From positions 81,491-145,490 of the forward strand of contig WSXV01000005.1 of assembly GCA_009773475.1 (NCBI GenBank): a DNA stretch of 64,000 nucleotides, written 5' to 3'. Below, piece after piece: positions 17,464 through 25,747 of the stretch. This DNA is from Desulfobulbaceae bacterium (lineage in GTDB: Bacteria; Desulfobacterota; Desulfobulbia; Desulfobulbales; Desulfocapsaceae). The number at the start of each line of letters is the position of its first letter. Within the stretch, counting starts at the first letter, position 1. The position numbers were made by a program, and so were the translations under genes. A model generated the notes under the pieces. That model did no database searches. It had not been told where the DNA came from and saw only the letters and a list, made by a program, of their open reading frames with translations.

Positions 17464-17954
17464 GTTTACTCCGGTTACTCTCTGAACTTTGGCTAATCAA
17501 GGCCATCCCTGAGATTCACTGGCAAGGAGTTATTGATTTTTTATGGCCGTGCCTGGGAAATGATGAGGGCTTCTGTCTCTACGCTGAAGGGGAGGGAACA
17601 CCGCGACTCCAACAACGAGCAAGTGCCGGAGATTGAAGCGGAGGGCAATCCTCTCTTCGTCCCAACCAGAAGGCAATATATAACGTATAGAGGATAAAAA
17701 GTTACCCATAAAATACTTTTTGCAAAGAAAAACTGCGTTGAGCGGCGTCTCCAAAAAAAAGATCGAGATTTGGGGCCAAGGATAGTAAGCGTTAGATATA
17801 CTGTCCCCGGAACTCCCAGCCAGATAAGGGAAGGGTCAGGAGCAAAAAGAGGATAAAAATGTTCGGAGCAAAGTTAAATTTTGATTCAACGTACGAAAAA
17901 GCATAGGCTCACTCATGGATAATTTTTTGCGAACAAATTTAACTCTGACCCCTT
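17464..17954. other. Non-coding interval with mobile-element scraps
   Basis: About 490 bases without a supported gene. It contains a lone copy of the transposon terminal sequence (17791-17816). It also holds a second, unrelated repeat-like segment (about 17862-17952) with AAAGTTAAATTTT near its start and, in the opposite sense, AAATTTAACTCTGACCCC at its end, abutting the stop codon of the next gene. I read it as a graveyard of short insertion-element ends. Confidence 0.5.
17791..17816 (+). repeat. Solo copy of the Y1-transposon right end
   Basis: These 26 bases are identical to the right terminal repeat at 19994-20019 (core ATATACTGTCCCCGGAACTC). The 20 bases before it also faintly resemble the transposase 3' end that precedes the intact copy, which suggests the worn-down 3' end of another element copy. 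Confidence 0.75.
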
Positions 17955-18197
17955 TTAACTTCCCTCCATAAATGCCTTAACAAGAGGAGATTGTTGACCA
18001 TTTGCAAACCGTCCCGGCCCTGAAGTCATAAAGCTGACCGCATCAAGATGCACTATGGTCATAGCATCTTGATCATCCGCAACATCTGGTGGACGGATCA
18101 AGGAATCACTGGTCAGGTCAGCAGGTTTTTCAAGTGTTCCGTAAAGATACAGGTTGGTAATTTGTTCAATATTTAGTGCATCTAACGTGTATTCCAT
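17955..18197 (-). CDS. Small protein of unknown function
   Basis: An 80-residue acidic protein (MEYTLDALNIEQITNLYLYG at the start) that I do not recognise. An AAGGG sequence lies about 8 nt before the ATG. It follows the membrane-anchored unknown gene by 15 nt, so the two are probably one transcript. The stop codon touches a repeat-like sequence that could have truncated a longer protein. Confidence 0.5.
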   Translation of the reverse strand: MEYTLDALNIEQITNLYLYGTLEKPADLTSDSLIRPPDVADDQDAMTIVHLDAVSFMTSGPGRFANGQQSPLVKAFMEGS

Positions 18198-18212
18198 AAT
18201 ACATTTTCCCTT

Positions 18213-18746
18213 TTATTGTTTTGATGGTGATACTTTTTTTGATTCAGGTGGCTTCTCTGTCGTTCCAGCCCACTCTCCGTATTTCCCACAAGATGACATA
18301 TCTTGTATATCAACGTAATAGGTCTCATCAATTGATCTCTCACGATTAAACTTTTCTTCACTCATCTCATAAGAAACATACACCCTTATCGGGGAAGAAT
18401 TGATCACTGTCGCAAAAAAATCTCGCTGTATTCTTTCCACGCCGCAACAGTCAGGATGGTTGGCAAGGTAGGCTTCCACAGATGTATCTGAAGGGCCAAG
18501 TTTCATTTTACCTGACTTCATCAAACCTTCTAATTTTTTATGTAGATACTCACTGTCCGAAAAAAAACGTTTCTGCTCCGCGCAATAGTTCGGCGGGTCA
18601 GCCGTCACATACAAATAAATAAGAAAGGCCGCTAAGCCCAGAAATAATCCAGTTGATCCCCATTTGAAAATCAAGGATATCATACGGACTAATCGGGAAG
18701 AGGATTTTCCTTGTGTTTGGTTTTCCTCATCATAAACTATTCGCAT
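18213..18746 (-). CDS. Membrane-anchored protein of unknown function
   Basis: A 177-residue protein. ATG 18746 is preferred because GAGG precedes it by about 8 nt; the frame is open upstream only as a shadow of the RTX gene. A charged cytoplasmic N-terminus (MRIVYDEENQTQGKSSSRLV) precedes a single transmembrane helix at about residues 28-48 (WGSTGLFLGLAAFLIYLYV). The rest is extracytoplasmic with a CCGVERIQRDFF segment and Cys pairs. It lies 28 nt downstream of the truncated RTX gene, so it may have belonged to the same operon. Confidence 0.6.
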   Translation of the reverse strand: MRIVYDEENQTQGKSSSRLVRMISLIFKWGSTGLFLGLAAFLIYLYVTADPPNYCAEQKRFFSDSEYLHKKLEGLMKSGKMKLGPSDTSVEAYLANHPDCCGVERIQRDFFATVINSSPIRVYVSYEMSEEKFNRERSIDETYYVDIQDMSSCGKYGEWAGTTEKPPESKKVSPSKQ

Positions 18747-18774
18747 ATCACCATCCTCAACATCATGTTCTTTT

Positions 18775-19281
18775 TCATGCCGCAATCCTCCTGAAGTAGT
18801 TATCCGCACCGCCGCTAGGAAGAACATCTTTCCCCTGGCCGCCATAAATATAATCGATGCCTTCCTTGCCCGAAAGGATATCGTCATCGTCACCGCCGTC
18901 AATGGTGTCAGAGCCCATGGAGCCGATGATATAATCGTTGCCGGCACCACCGGATATTGTGTCACCGCCCATATCAGGTGTGGCGGGGAGCTCGGGAGTT
19001 CCCATATTCCAGCCGTAGATCGTGTCGTCTCCGGCTCCTCCGTTGAGGGTATCGGACTTCGTCATGCCGTACAGGAAGTCGCGGCCATCGCTGCCGGTCA
19101 CGTTGACCGAGGGGACATTGTCCAATGTAAATTCAGGCTGATCAATCACTGTTGTTCCGTCAGCCAGTTTCCTTTTGAATCTGTAATACCAATGAGTGTC
19201 GCCGGGGTTGGGGCCGACCGACCGCCCATACACCCCTGCGGAACTCTCTTCCGAAGCCCCGGAAAAGACAAGATTTGTCGG
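18775..19281 (-). pseudogene. 5'-truncated RTX (hemolysin-type calcium-binding) gene
   Basis: 168 codons of open frame with no proper start codon. The upstream end coincides exactly with the left end of the Y1 transposon at 19282, and the frame hits a stop inside the element. The sequence contains THWYYRFKRKLADG, then DGRDFLYG, GGAGDDTIYG, GGAGNDYIIG and GGDDDDILSG, which are RTX nonapeptides that form a calcium-binding beta roll in secreted proteins. A GTG at 19233 could give a residual 152-residue product. The original protein was presumably much longer and exported by a type I system not seen here. Confidence 0.75.
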
Positions 19282-19307
19282 GGAGTTCTGGGGACAGTAT
19301 ATTTAAC
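19282..19307 (+). repeat. Left terminal inverted repeat of the Y1 element
   Basis: It begins GGAGTTCTGGGGACAGTATA and is the inverse of the right end, with two mismatches. Confidence 0.8.
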
Positions 19308-19338
19308 TGCCTCCAGCTAATGCTGCTACACTCCAGCC

Positions 19339-19998
19339 ATGGCAAGAATTGCACGAGTGATAGCCCTGGCTATCCAGATCACATCCCCCAGCGCGGTAAT
19401 CGTCGGCAGCAGAGCTTTTTCTGTGATGAGGATTATCGGGCCTACATCGAACTAATGGCACAATGGAGTAAGAAATACCATGTTGCCATCTGGTCTTGGT
19501 GTCTGATACCCAACCATGTGCATCTTGTCGCCGTATCGCATACCGAGGAGGGGCTTGGTCGCGCCATTGGTGAAGCGCATCGTCGCTATACTCGTCGGAT
19601 CAATTTTCGTGAAAATTGGCGGGGGCATCTGTGGCAGGAAAGACTTGCCTCTTTTCCGATGGATAAACAGTATTTACTGGCCATTGCCCGATATGTCGAG
19701 ATGAATCCGGTTGCCGCAAAATTGGTGCAAGACCCAGGGGATTACCGATGGAGCAGTGCTCATGCACATCTTGTGGGACAGGATGACGACCTTGTACAAG
19801 TGCTGCCGTTGCTTGATGGTTCCTGACTGGCGCAGTTTCTTGATACTCACACCAAAGCGTGACGTCGATGTGCTGCACCGTCATGAATCCACCGGTCGAC
19901 CTTTAGGGGAGGATACTTTTATTGAACAACTGGAAATAGTAACTAATCGGATTATAAGACCACTACAACCTGGTCCCAAAAAGAACAGCAAGTGTTAG
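19339..19998 (+). pseudogene. Y1 (REP-associated tyrosine) transposase, frameshifted
   Basis: Y1 transposases cut and rejoin single-stranded DNA through one tyrosine. The family start MARIARVI is present at ATG 19339, but about 25 nt in the frame shifts by one base before GYPDHIPQRGNRRQQSFF resumes. The catalytic core follows intact: the HUH-type site in CLIPNHVHLVAVS, the EAHRRYTRRINF stretch, and the candidate catalytic tyrosine in IARYVEMNPVAAKLV. Near 19815 the frame breaks again after QVLPLLD, and the C-terminus (MVPDWRSFLIL, HESTGRPLGEDTFIEQLE, PGPKKNSKC) continues in another frame to the stop at 19996, which lies inside the right repeat. At least two lesions make it very probably inactive. 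Confidence 0.85.
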
Positions 19999-20019
19999 AT
20001 ATACTGTCCCCGGAACTCC
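19994..20019 (+). repeat. Right terminal inverted repeat of the Y1 element
   Basis: Inverse of 19282-19307 with two differences and identical to the solo copy at 17791-17816. It contains the stop codon of the transposase relic. Confidence 0.8.
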
Positions 20020-20098
20020 TCTGGTTCAGACGACGGACAACTCACCTGTCGCCAGAAAACATCTTGCAAATTGATGATGGCATCATTAGAATGGGCGC

Positions 20099-21337
20099 AT
20101 GTATAGAGAGCGACTTCAATCTGCCCGACTCCTTCGGCTGACGGAATTTTTTCCGGTAACTGTGGTCAGTGGTGCCCGGCAGGTGGGGAAAACCACTCTG
20201 TTGAAGCACCTGTTCCCGCATCACGATTTTGTTGTCTTTGACGCAAGTCTTGACCTGGAAGGGGCCAGGCGAGATCCTGATCTCTTTCTTCGTAACCACC
20301 CACCTCCCTTGATACTCGATGAAATTCAATACGCCCCGGAACTGGTATCAGCCATTAAACGGGCGGTGGATCGAGATACAGCTTCCGGTGCGGCTGTCGG
20401 CCAGTATATCCTGACGGGTTCACAACAATGGCAGGTATTAAAAACACTCTCGGAGAGTCTGGCAGGGAGGGCCGCGTTTCTTGATTTGCAGGGTTTCTCA
20501 TTGCAAGAGATGGCAGGTTCAACCACCTGCTGGATTACAGAATGGCTGGAAAACCCAACAAAGTTTTTCGAGTGGACCAAAACGGCGTCCTACGCAGCAA
20601 ATAATCTACAGAGTTGGTTATGGAAGGGATTTATGCCAGGAATACAGGCACTCCCTGATGATTTAACCGGCGATTTCTGGGCCGCTTATCATCGAACTTA
20701 CGTTGAGCGGGATGCCCGATTGATTGGCGATATTCAGGACTGGCACGAATTTGGACGATTTATCGGCTTGATAACGGCTTTAACTGCTCAGGAAATCAAT
20801 TATTCTCAACTGGGACGAGAGATAGGAATTACTCCCCAGACCTCCAAGCGATGGCTGCAAATCCTGGAGGCAACTTTCCAGTGGACTGCACTCCCAGCCT
20901 TTTCCGGAAATTCCATTAAGCGGGTTTCATCTCGTCCCAAGGGCTATCTCTCTGACACCGGACTTGCCTGTTATCATGCCCGGCTTTCAGCTCCCAAAAT
21001 GCTCGGCTCACACCCGCTTTTTGGGGCCTTGTTTGAAACGGCCATGGTGCAGGAGCTTCGAAAACAGACAGCCGCATTGGGGATCGCCGCATCATGGTAT
21101 CACTGGCGGTCAGCAGGTGGTGCCGAGGTTGATCTAATCCTGGAAAAAGACGACAACCTCCATCCATTTGAATTCAAACTAACGACAAATCCAACCCGCC
21201 GGGATTGCTCAGGCATTGCTGCCTTCAGGGCTGCTTACCCAAACCGTCGCATCGGGATGGGGGCAATTGTCTGTGCTGTAGATCGTCCACGCTGGATTAT
21301 GGATGATGTCCTGGCAATTCCCTGGAATCTGCTGTGA
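20099..21337 (+). CDS. AAA ATPase with DUF4143 domain
   Basis: A 412-residue protein of the ATP-binding AAA_14/DUF4143 family. Walker A is SGARQVGKTTLL (residues 24-35), Walker B is LILDEIQYAPEL (near 70), and ILTGSQQW is a sensor-like motif. The C-terminal domain has an HTH-like EINYSQLGREIGITPQTSKRW segment and a nuclease-like ending with GGAEVDLILEKDDNLHPFEFKLT, which resembles a PD-(D/E)XK core (E, then D, then ExK). Such proteins are very common accessory genes with unclear function. Length and all motifs look intact. Position beside a mobile element fits horizontal acquisition. Confidence 0.85.
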   Translation: MYRERLQSARLLRLTEFFPVTVVSGARQVGKTTLLKHLFPHHDFVVFDASLDLEGARRDPDLFLRNHPPPLILDEIQYAPELVSAIKRAVDRDTASGAAVGQYILTGSQQWQVLKTLSESLAGRAAFLDLQGFSLQEMAGSTTCWITEWLENPTKFFEWTKTASYAANNLQSWLWKGFMPGIQALPDDLTGDFWAAYHRTYVERDARLIGDIQDWHEFGRFIGLITALTAQEINYSQLGREIGITPQTSKRWLQILEATFQWTALPAFSGNSIKRVSSRPKGYLSDTGLACYHARLSAPKMLGSHPLFGALFETAMVQELRKQTAALGIAASWYHWRSAGGAEVDLILEKDDNLHPFEFKLTTNPTRRDCSGIAAFRAAYPNRRIGMGAIVCAVDRPRWIMDDVLAIPWNLL

Positions 21338-21500
21338 GTTAAAGGGCTGCCAAGCTTAGCTGCAAGCCATCACTAGTCGTTACAAAACCCTCCCTCATCA
21401 ACCTGTCGTAGGCGCTAGAAAATAGAGGGCTTTGCCGATGGCGATTTTTGAATAATAAATGGAAAGGTTGGACAGGAGTTGTGCAAAACAGGAAATAAAG

Positions 21501-21535
21501 AAAAAAGGGGTTCAGTCAAAAAGACTGAACCCCTT
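21501..21535 (-). terminator. Intrinsic terminator of tRNA-Gln
   Basis: A perfect 13-bp stem (21505-21517 with 21523-21535, core GGGGTTCAGTC) has a 5-nt loop. Read on the minus strand it is followed by six T, and it lies just beyond the tRNA 3' end. Confidence 0.92.
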
Positions 21536-21546
21536 AAATTTGCAAG

Positions 21547-21620
21547 TGGCTGGGGGACGAGGGCTCGAACCTCGATAAGCGGAGTCAGAGTCCGCTGTCT
21601 TACCATTAGACCATCCCCCA
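21547..21620 (-). tRNA. tRNA-Gln (anticodon CTG)
   Basis: On the minus strand, acceptor stem TGGGGGA pairs with TCCCCCA, the D-arm is GGTCTAATGGTAAGAC, and anticodon stem GCGGA/TCCGC holds loop CTCTGAC with anticodon CTG, which reads CAG. The T-arm is CGAGGTTCGAGCCCTCG, the discriminator is G, and CCA is encoded. Confidence 0.96.
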
Positions 21621-21707
21621 GCAGGATGTGCTGATAGTCTGATGAAGTTGTTTATTTAGAAAATACAGTCTCTCCTGTCAAGGAAAAAGACGTCGGCAAG
21701 GGGACAA

Positions 21708-22520
21708 TTAGGAAATTATAACCCCTGCATAGCCCACTACCTGGCTGGTATCGCCGCTGACCGCTCCGGAATCGGTGTAGCGCACAAGCTCGGTCTTGGT
21801 TGCGCCGAGCGCCATGGCGGCGATGAGGGCGATGGTCACCGGCATGATGCCGCACATGGAAATCTGGTAGTCGAGCACGGTGCGGTACAGGGTGGCAGGA
21901 TCCATGCTTTCAAGCTTCTGCAGGACATAATGGTCTTTTTTGTCGGCTGCGGTGCGTGATTCGTAATGGGTCATATCACTTGAGGCCACAATCAGCGTCT
22001 CTTTACCAGCGTTTTTGATGACTTTGGCAAGGGCTGTGCCCACTTCCTGACAGAGGGGGTAGGAGATATGAGAGACCACCAACGGAACGATGGAGAGGTT
22101 CTTCTGTCGCACCTGCAGGAAAGGAATCTGCACCTCAAGGGAGTGTTCGTAGCGATGGGCGGTCTCGTCCACCTGAATGGCGTCGGTTTCTTTGAGCAGG
22201 GCGGAGGCGATGGCGGTGTCAATGGGGACCACTCCCATGGGCATCTCCCACGAGATGGTGGAAAGGGCCACCGGCGCCCCCTGACCGTGATGATTAGGGC
22301 CAAGGATGATGACGGTTTCCGGGACATTGACCCTGGCGATGGTCTCACCGGCCACGGAGCCTGAGTACATATAGCCGGCGTGCGGCAGGACGACGGCGCA
22401 GGCCTTTTGCGGTGCGGTGGTGGCCGGGATCATGTTTTCGACATCCCTGCGCAGAATGCGCGGATTTCCCGGATAGAAGCGGTCGGCTACGGCCGGTACA
22501 CGAAAGATGCTATGGGTCAT
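21708..22520 (-). CDS. amrB: AmmeMemoRadiSam system protein B (MEMO1 family)
   Basis: A 270-residue member of the MEMO family, related in fold to extradiol dioxygenases. Family marks are PAVADRFYPGNP at the N-terminus, LPHAGYMYSGSVAGET, ILGPNHHGQG with the metal-site histidines, EHSLEVQIPFLQ, ASSDMTHYE and CGIMPVTIAL. The bacterial protein usually occurs with AmrA and the radical SAM protein AmrS, but neither is in the window. The biochemical role is unknown. The cysS gene lies 60 nt upstream on the same strand. Confidence 0.92.
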   Translation of the reverse strand: MTHSIFRVPAVADRFYPGNPRILRRDVENMIPATTAPQKACAVVLPHAGYMYSGSVAGETIARVNVPETVIILGPNHHGQGAPVALSTISWEMPMGVVPIDTAIASALLKETDAIQVDETAHRYEHSLEVQIPFLQVRQKNLSIVPLVVSHISYPLCQEVGTALAKVIKNAGKETLIVASSDMTHYESRTAADKKDHYVLQKLESMDPATLYRTVLDYQISMCGIMPVTIALIAAMALGATKTELVRYTDSGAVSGDTSQVVGYAGVIIS

Positions 22521-22580
22521 GGTGTCACCTCCTATGTTGTTTTAAACGTAGCTTGCAAGATAACGAATACGACTGATCTT

Positions 22581-24053
22581 TTAATGGCCCTTTATTTGCC
22601 AGCTTGTTCCTTCCGCTCCATCTTTCAGTTCAATGCCTCTGGCCAGCAGCTGGTCGCGGATACTGTCGCCGCGCGTCCAATCTTTGGCTGCCCGGGCATC
22701 CTTGCGATCCTGAATCAGTTGCAGTATCTCTGCCTCGTTGATATCAAGGTCTTCCAACAGAGTCGATTTTTTGTGGAGCAGATAGGTCCTCGCGTCTTCC
22801 TTGAGCAGTCCCATGACCCCGGCCAGTTTCTTAATAAGCGCCCCTGAGCTTGTGATCAGGTTGAGATCGGCTTGGGCGGGCCGGACGGGGAGCTGCTGGC
22901 AGATCTTGTTGATGGTTTTGACGGCATCAAAGAGAATCGCCAGGGCCTGAGCCGTGTTGAAGTCGTCATCCATGACCTTCTGGAAGCGCTCTTCAATGGT
23001 CGTCAGCTTATGACTATCCTTTGCTGAGACTGTCGCTGTCGAATTTTCGGCAATCTCAGCAGCACTCAGGTCATCAATGGCGGCCATGCATTGGTAAAGC
23101 CGGTCGAGACCGGCAGTCGCGTCCATCATCGCCGCCTCGGAAAAGTCCAGGGGGTTGCGGTAGTGGGTGGAGAAGATAAAAAAGCGCAGGACTTCCGGGT
23201 GGTATTGGGCCAGCACATCGCGGATGGTGAGGAAATTTCCCAGGGACTTGGACATCTTTTCATCACGGATGGTGACAAACCCGTGGTGGATCCAGGTGTT
23301 GGCTAAAGGCTTGCCGCAACATCCCTCGCTCTGGGCCACCTCATTTTCGTGGTGTGGGAAGACCAGATCCTGGCCGCCGCCATGGATGTCAAAGGAGTCA
23401 CCCAGGTATTTGCGGCTCATGGCTGAACACTCAATGTGCCATCCTGGACGGCCGGGCCCCCAGGGGCTGTCCCAGGTCGGCTCGCCTGGTTTCGATCCCT
23501 TCCAGAGGACAAAATCCATGGGGTTGGTCTTGTTCTCGTTGATGGCGATGCGGGCGCCGGCCTGCATGTCGCTCAGATTGCGGCCGGAGAGTTTGCCGTA
23601 TTCGGGAAATCCGGTCACCGCATAATAGACATCGGTGCCGGACTGATAGGCCAGTCCCTTGGCAATCAGCTCATCAATAAGATCAATCATCTCCTGGATG
23701 TGTTCAGTGGCGCGGGGTTCGAGGGTGGGCCGATCAACACCCAAATGGTCCATGTCCACATAAAACTCATCGATAAAGCGCTGGGCCAGGGCGCTGGCGC
23801 TGACTCCCTGTTCTGCCGCTCGGTTGATGATCTTGTCGTCGATATCGGTAAAGTTGCGGACATAGGTCACGGTGTATCCACGGTAGCGCAGATAGCGGAC
23901 GATCATGTCAAAGGCAAGGGCCGATCTGGCGTGCCCGATGTGGCAGTAATCGTAAGAGGTGATGCCGCAGACATAGAGGTTGATATGGTTCTTTGTAAGT
24001 GGAACAAGGGGCTCTTTTTTGCGGCTCAGGGTGTTGTATGTTTGTATGGGCAT
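22581..24053 (-). CDS. cysS: Cysteine--tRNA ligase
   Basis: Charges tRNA-Cys with cysteine. The 490-residue class I synthetase has YVCGITSYDYCHIGHARS with the HIGH motif at residues 38-41 and the zinc-binding cysteine just before it. NFTDIDDKIINRA, WHIECSAMS and HGGGQDLVFPHHENE supply further zinc ligands, and KMSKSLGN (near 275) completes the ATP site. The C-terminal DALR-type helical region is complete. The start at 24053 gives the usual N-terminus. Confidence 0.97.
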   Translation of the reverse strand: MPIQTYNTLSRKKEPLVPLTKNHINLYVCGITSYDYCHIGHARSALAFDMIVRYLRYRGYTVTYVRNFTDIDDKIINRAAEQGVSASALAQRFIDEFYVDMDHLGVDRPTLEPRATEHIQEMIDLIDELIAKGLAYQSGTDVYYAVTGFPEYGKLSGRNLSDMQAGARIAINENKTNPMDFVLWKGSKPGEPTWDSPWGPGRPGWHIECSAMSRKYLGDSFDIHGGGQDLVFPHHENEVAQSEGCCGKPLANTWIHHGFVTIRDEKMSKSLGNFLTIRDVLAQYHPEVLRFFIFSTHYRNPLDFSEAAMMDATAGLDRLYQCMAAIDDLSAAEIAENSTATVSAKDSHKLTTIEERFQKVMDDDFNTAQALAILFDAVKTINKICQQLPVRPAQADLNLITSSGALIKKLAGVMGLLKEDARTYLLHKKSTLLEDLDINEAEILQLIQDRKDARAAKDWTRGDSIRDQLLARGIELKDGAEGTSWQIKGH

Positions 24054-24126
24054 GGGATTATTTCTTGATCTGTGACGCTGATTCCAGTAGGAAAAGAAGC
24101 AAGTTCGTCTCTGTTAAGGAGTTTTT

Positions 24127-24195
24127 ATGATAGATATTGTTTCGATCAGCATAACCATATTGGATGGAAAAGACAAGAATGAGCAAAAAAAATGA
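24127..24195 (+). CDS. Possible 22-residue leader peptide of ampG
   Basis: A short frame (MIDIVSISITILDGKDKNEQ and two Lys) starts 5 nt after a perfect AAGGAG (24116-24121). It ends beyond both candidate ampG starts (24164 and 24179), which themselves lack good ribosome sites. This arrangement suggests translational coupling, although the peptide may have no function of its own. Confidence 0.4.
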   Translation: MIDIVSISITILDGKDKNEQKK

Positions 24196-25747
24196 GAATC
24201 ACCCTGCCTCCAGCCAGCTGCTTCGGGCCTGGCTGCATCCCCAGGTGCTGGTCATGTTCTTTCTTGGTTTTTCGGCAGGGATCCCCCTTCTCCTGATTTT
24301 TTCCACCCTCTCGGTGTGGCTGCGTGAGGCCGGCATTGACCGGGCGGCGGTGACGTTTTTCAGTTGGGCAGCTTTGGCCTATTCCTTTAAATTCATCTGG
24401 GCACCCCTTGTTGACCGGATGCCGCTGCCCCTGCTGACCCGCTGGCTTGGCAGGCGGCGCGCCTGGCTTTTTATGGCGCAGGTTTTGATTATTGCGGCCA
24501 TCGTCTGGATGGCTGTTACTGATCCGGCGCTGGGCGAGAGGAGCATGGTTTTGATGGCCCTGGCCGCGGTACTGCTGGGTTTTTCTTCGGCTACCCAGGA
24601 TATCGTCATTGATGCCTATCGCATCGAATGTGTCGATCTCTCCATGCAGGCGATGCTTGCCTCCAGTTATGTGGCCGGCTATCGGATCGGGATGCTGACG
24701 GCCGGGGCCGGGTCTCTGTATCTGGCCTCTTTTTTTGGCACCACCCGGGAATTTTACTGTTTTGCCGCCTGGCAGAAGACCTATCTGGCCATGGCCCTGG
24801 TCATGACGGTCGGGGTGCTGACCACCTTGAGTATTAGTGAGCCCGAGAAGAGTGGCAGCAATGTTCGCCAGGATTTCTCCTCAAACCATTCTTTTCGATT
24901 ACTGTTTTTGTTTTTGCTGGTGGCAATCTCTTTCGGGACATGCTTTTTCTTCAGCGCGGGTCTTGTCTCCTCAGTGAAGGCGGGAGCAGCTCAGGCAGCC
25001 GGCGCCCATGGAGAACTGATTGCCTTTCTGGTGGAGACCTGCCGCCTGCTCCTGGCCCTGGCGGTGGCGATGCTTGTGGCCAAGGGGCTTGTTCTGTTGC
25101 GTCTTGTTGATGAAAAGATGGTGGGTGAAACCTTTGTCGCCCCGGTGCGCGATTTCTTTGAGCGCTATGGGCTGAAGACCGCGATCCTGCTCCTGGTCCT
25201 GGTGGGTTTTTACCGGGTCTCCGACATCGTGCTCGGGGTGGTGTCCAATGTCTTTTATCTGGATATGGGATTTTCCAAAAACGTCATCGCCACCGTGACC
25301 AAGACCTTTGGCTTAGGGATGACCTTGGTGGGTGGGTTTATGGGGGGGATGTTGACGGTGCGTTTCGGGGTCTATTCGATCTTGTTTGCTGGAGCTCTGC
25401 TGGCGGCCGGTACCAATCTGCTGTTTATGCTGCTGGCCGGAAGCGGTGCCGACCTGAGCCTGCTGACGGTAGTTATCGGTGCCGACAGCTTTTGCGCAGG
25501 CCTTGCCAGCACAGCCTTCATCGCCTTTCTCTCCAGTCTGACCAATGTTTCCTTCACCGCAGTCCAGTATGCCCTGTTCAGCTCCCTGATGACCCTGTTC
25601 CCAAAACTCATCGGCGGCTATTCCGGCACCTTTGTCGCCTCCATCGGCTATGAATCCTTCTTTCTGCTCACCGCCCTGATGGGGATTCCAGTGCTTTTGC
25701 TGGTGTGGCTGGCCCGTGGGATTATTGCGCCGCCGGGTGAAGCTTGA
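24164..25747 (+). CDS. ampG: AmpG-type MFS permease
   Basis: A 527-residue polytopic membrane protein of the major facilitator superfamily with roughly 13-14 hydrophobic helices. The N-terminal pattern PQVLVMFFLGFSAGIPLLLIFSTLSVWLREAG and the FSWAALAYSFKFIWAPLVDR stretch match the AmpG family, which imports muropeptides (GlcNAc-anhydroMurNAc peptides) for cell-wall recycling. A long central insertion (residues about 245-320) adds helices, as in other delta-type AmpG proteins. The start may be ATG 24179 (MSKKNEN). The 3' end overlaps mutY on the other strand by 26 bp. Confidence 0.85.
   Translation: MEKTRMSKKNENHPASSQLLRAWLHPQVLVMFFLGFSAGIPLLLIFSTLSVWLREAGIDRAAVTFFSWAALAYSFKFIWAPLVDRMPLPLLTRWLGRRRAWLFMAQVLIIAAIVWMAVTDPALGERSMVLMALAAVLLGFSSATQDIVIDAYRIECVDLSMQAMLASSYVAGYRIGMLTAGAGSLYLASFFGTTREFYCFAAWQKTYLAMALVMTVGVLTTLSISEPEKSGSNVRQDFSSNHSFRLLFLFLLVAISFGTCFFFSAGLVSSVKAGAAQAAGAHGELIAFLVETCRLLLALAVAMLVAKGLVLLRLVDEKMVGETFVAPVRDFFERYGLKTAILLLVLVGFYRVSDIVLGVVSNVFYLDMGFSKNVIATVTKTFGLGMTLVGGFMGGMLTVRFGVYSILFAGALLAAGTNLLFMLLAGSGADLSLLTVVIGADSFCAGLASTAFIAFLSSLTNVSFTAVQYALFSSLMTLFPKLIGGYSGTFVASIGYESFFLLTALMGIPVLLLVWLARGIIAPPGEA

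Larger units (their letters stand above)
19282..20019. mobile_element. Degenerate Y1/REP-associated transposase element
   Basis: A 738-bp unit bounded by 26-bp inverted repeats (19282-19307 and 19994-20019; 24 of 26 positions match after inversion). It contains a single IS200-like Y1 transposase gene, broken by frameshifts. The left end abuts the truncated RTX gene, and the right end lies about 80 bp before the AAA ATPase gene. No target-site duplication is obvious, which is usual for Y1 enzymes. Confidence 0.8.

Noticed and set aside
17530..17754. A 74-codon minus-strand frame
   Set aside because: No start signal or recognisable sequence, in a stretch of element scraps.
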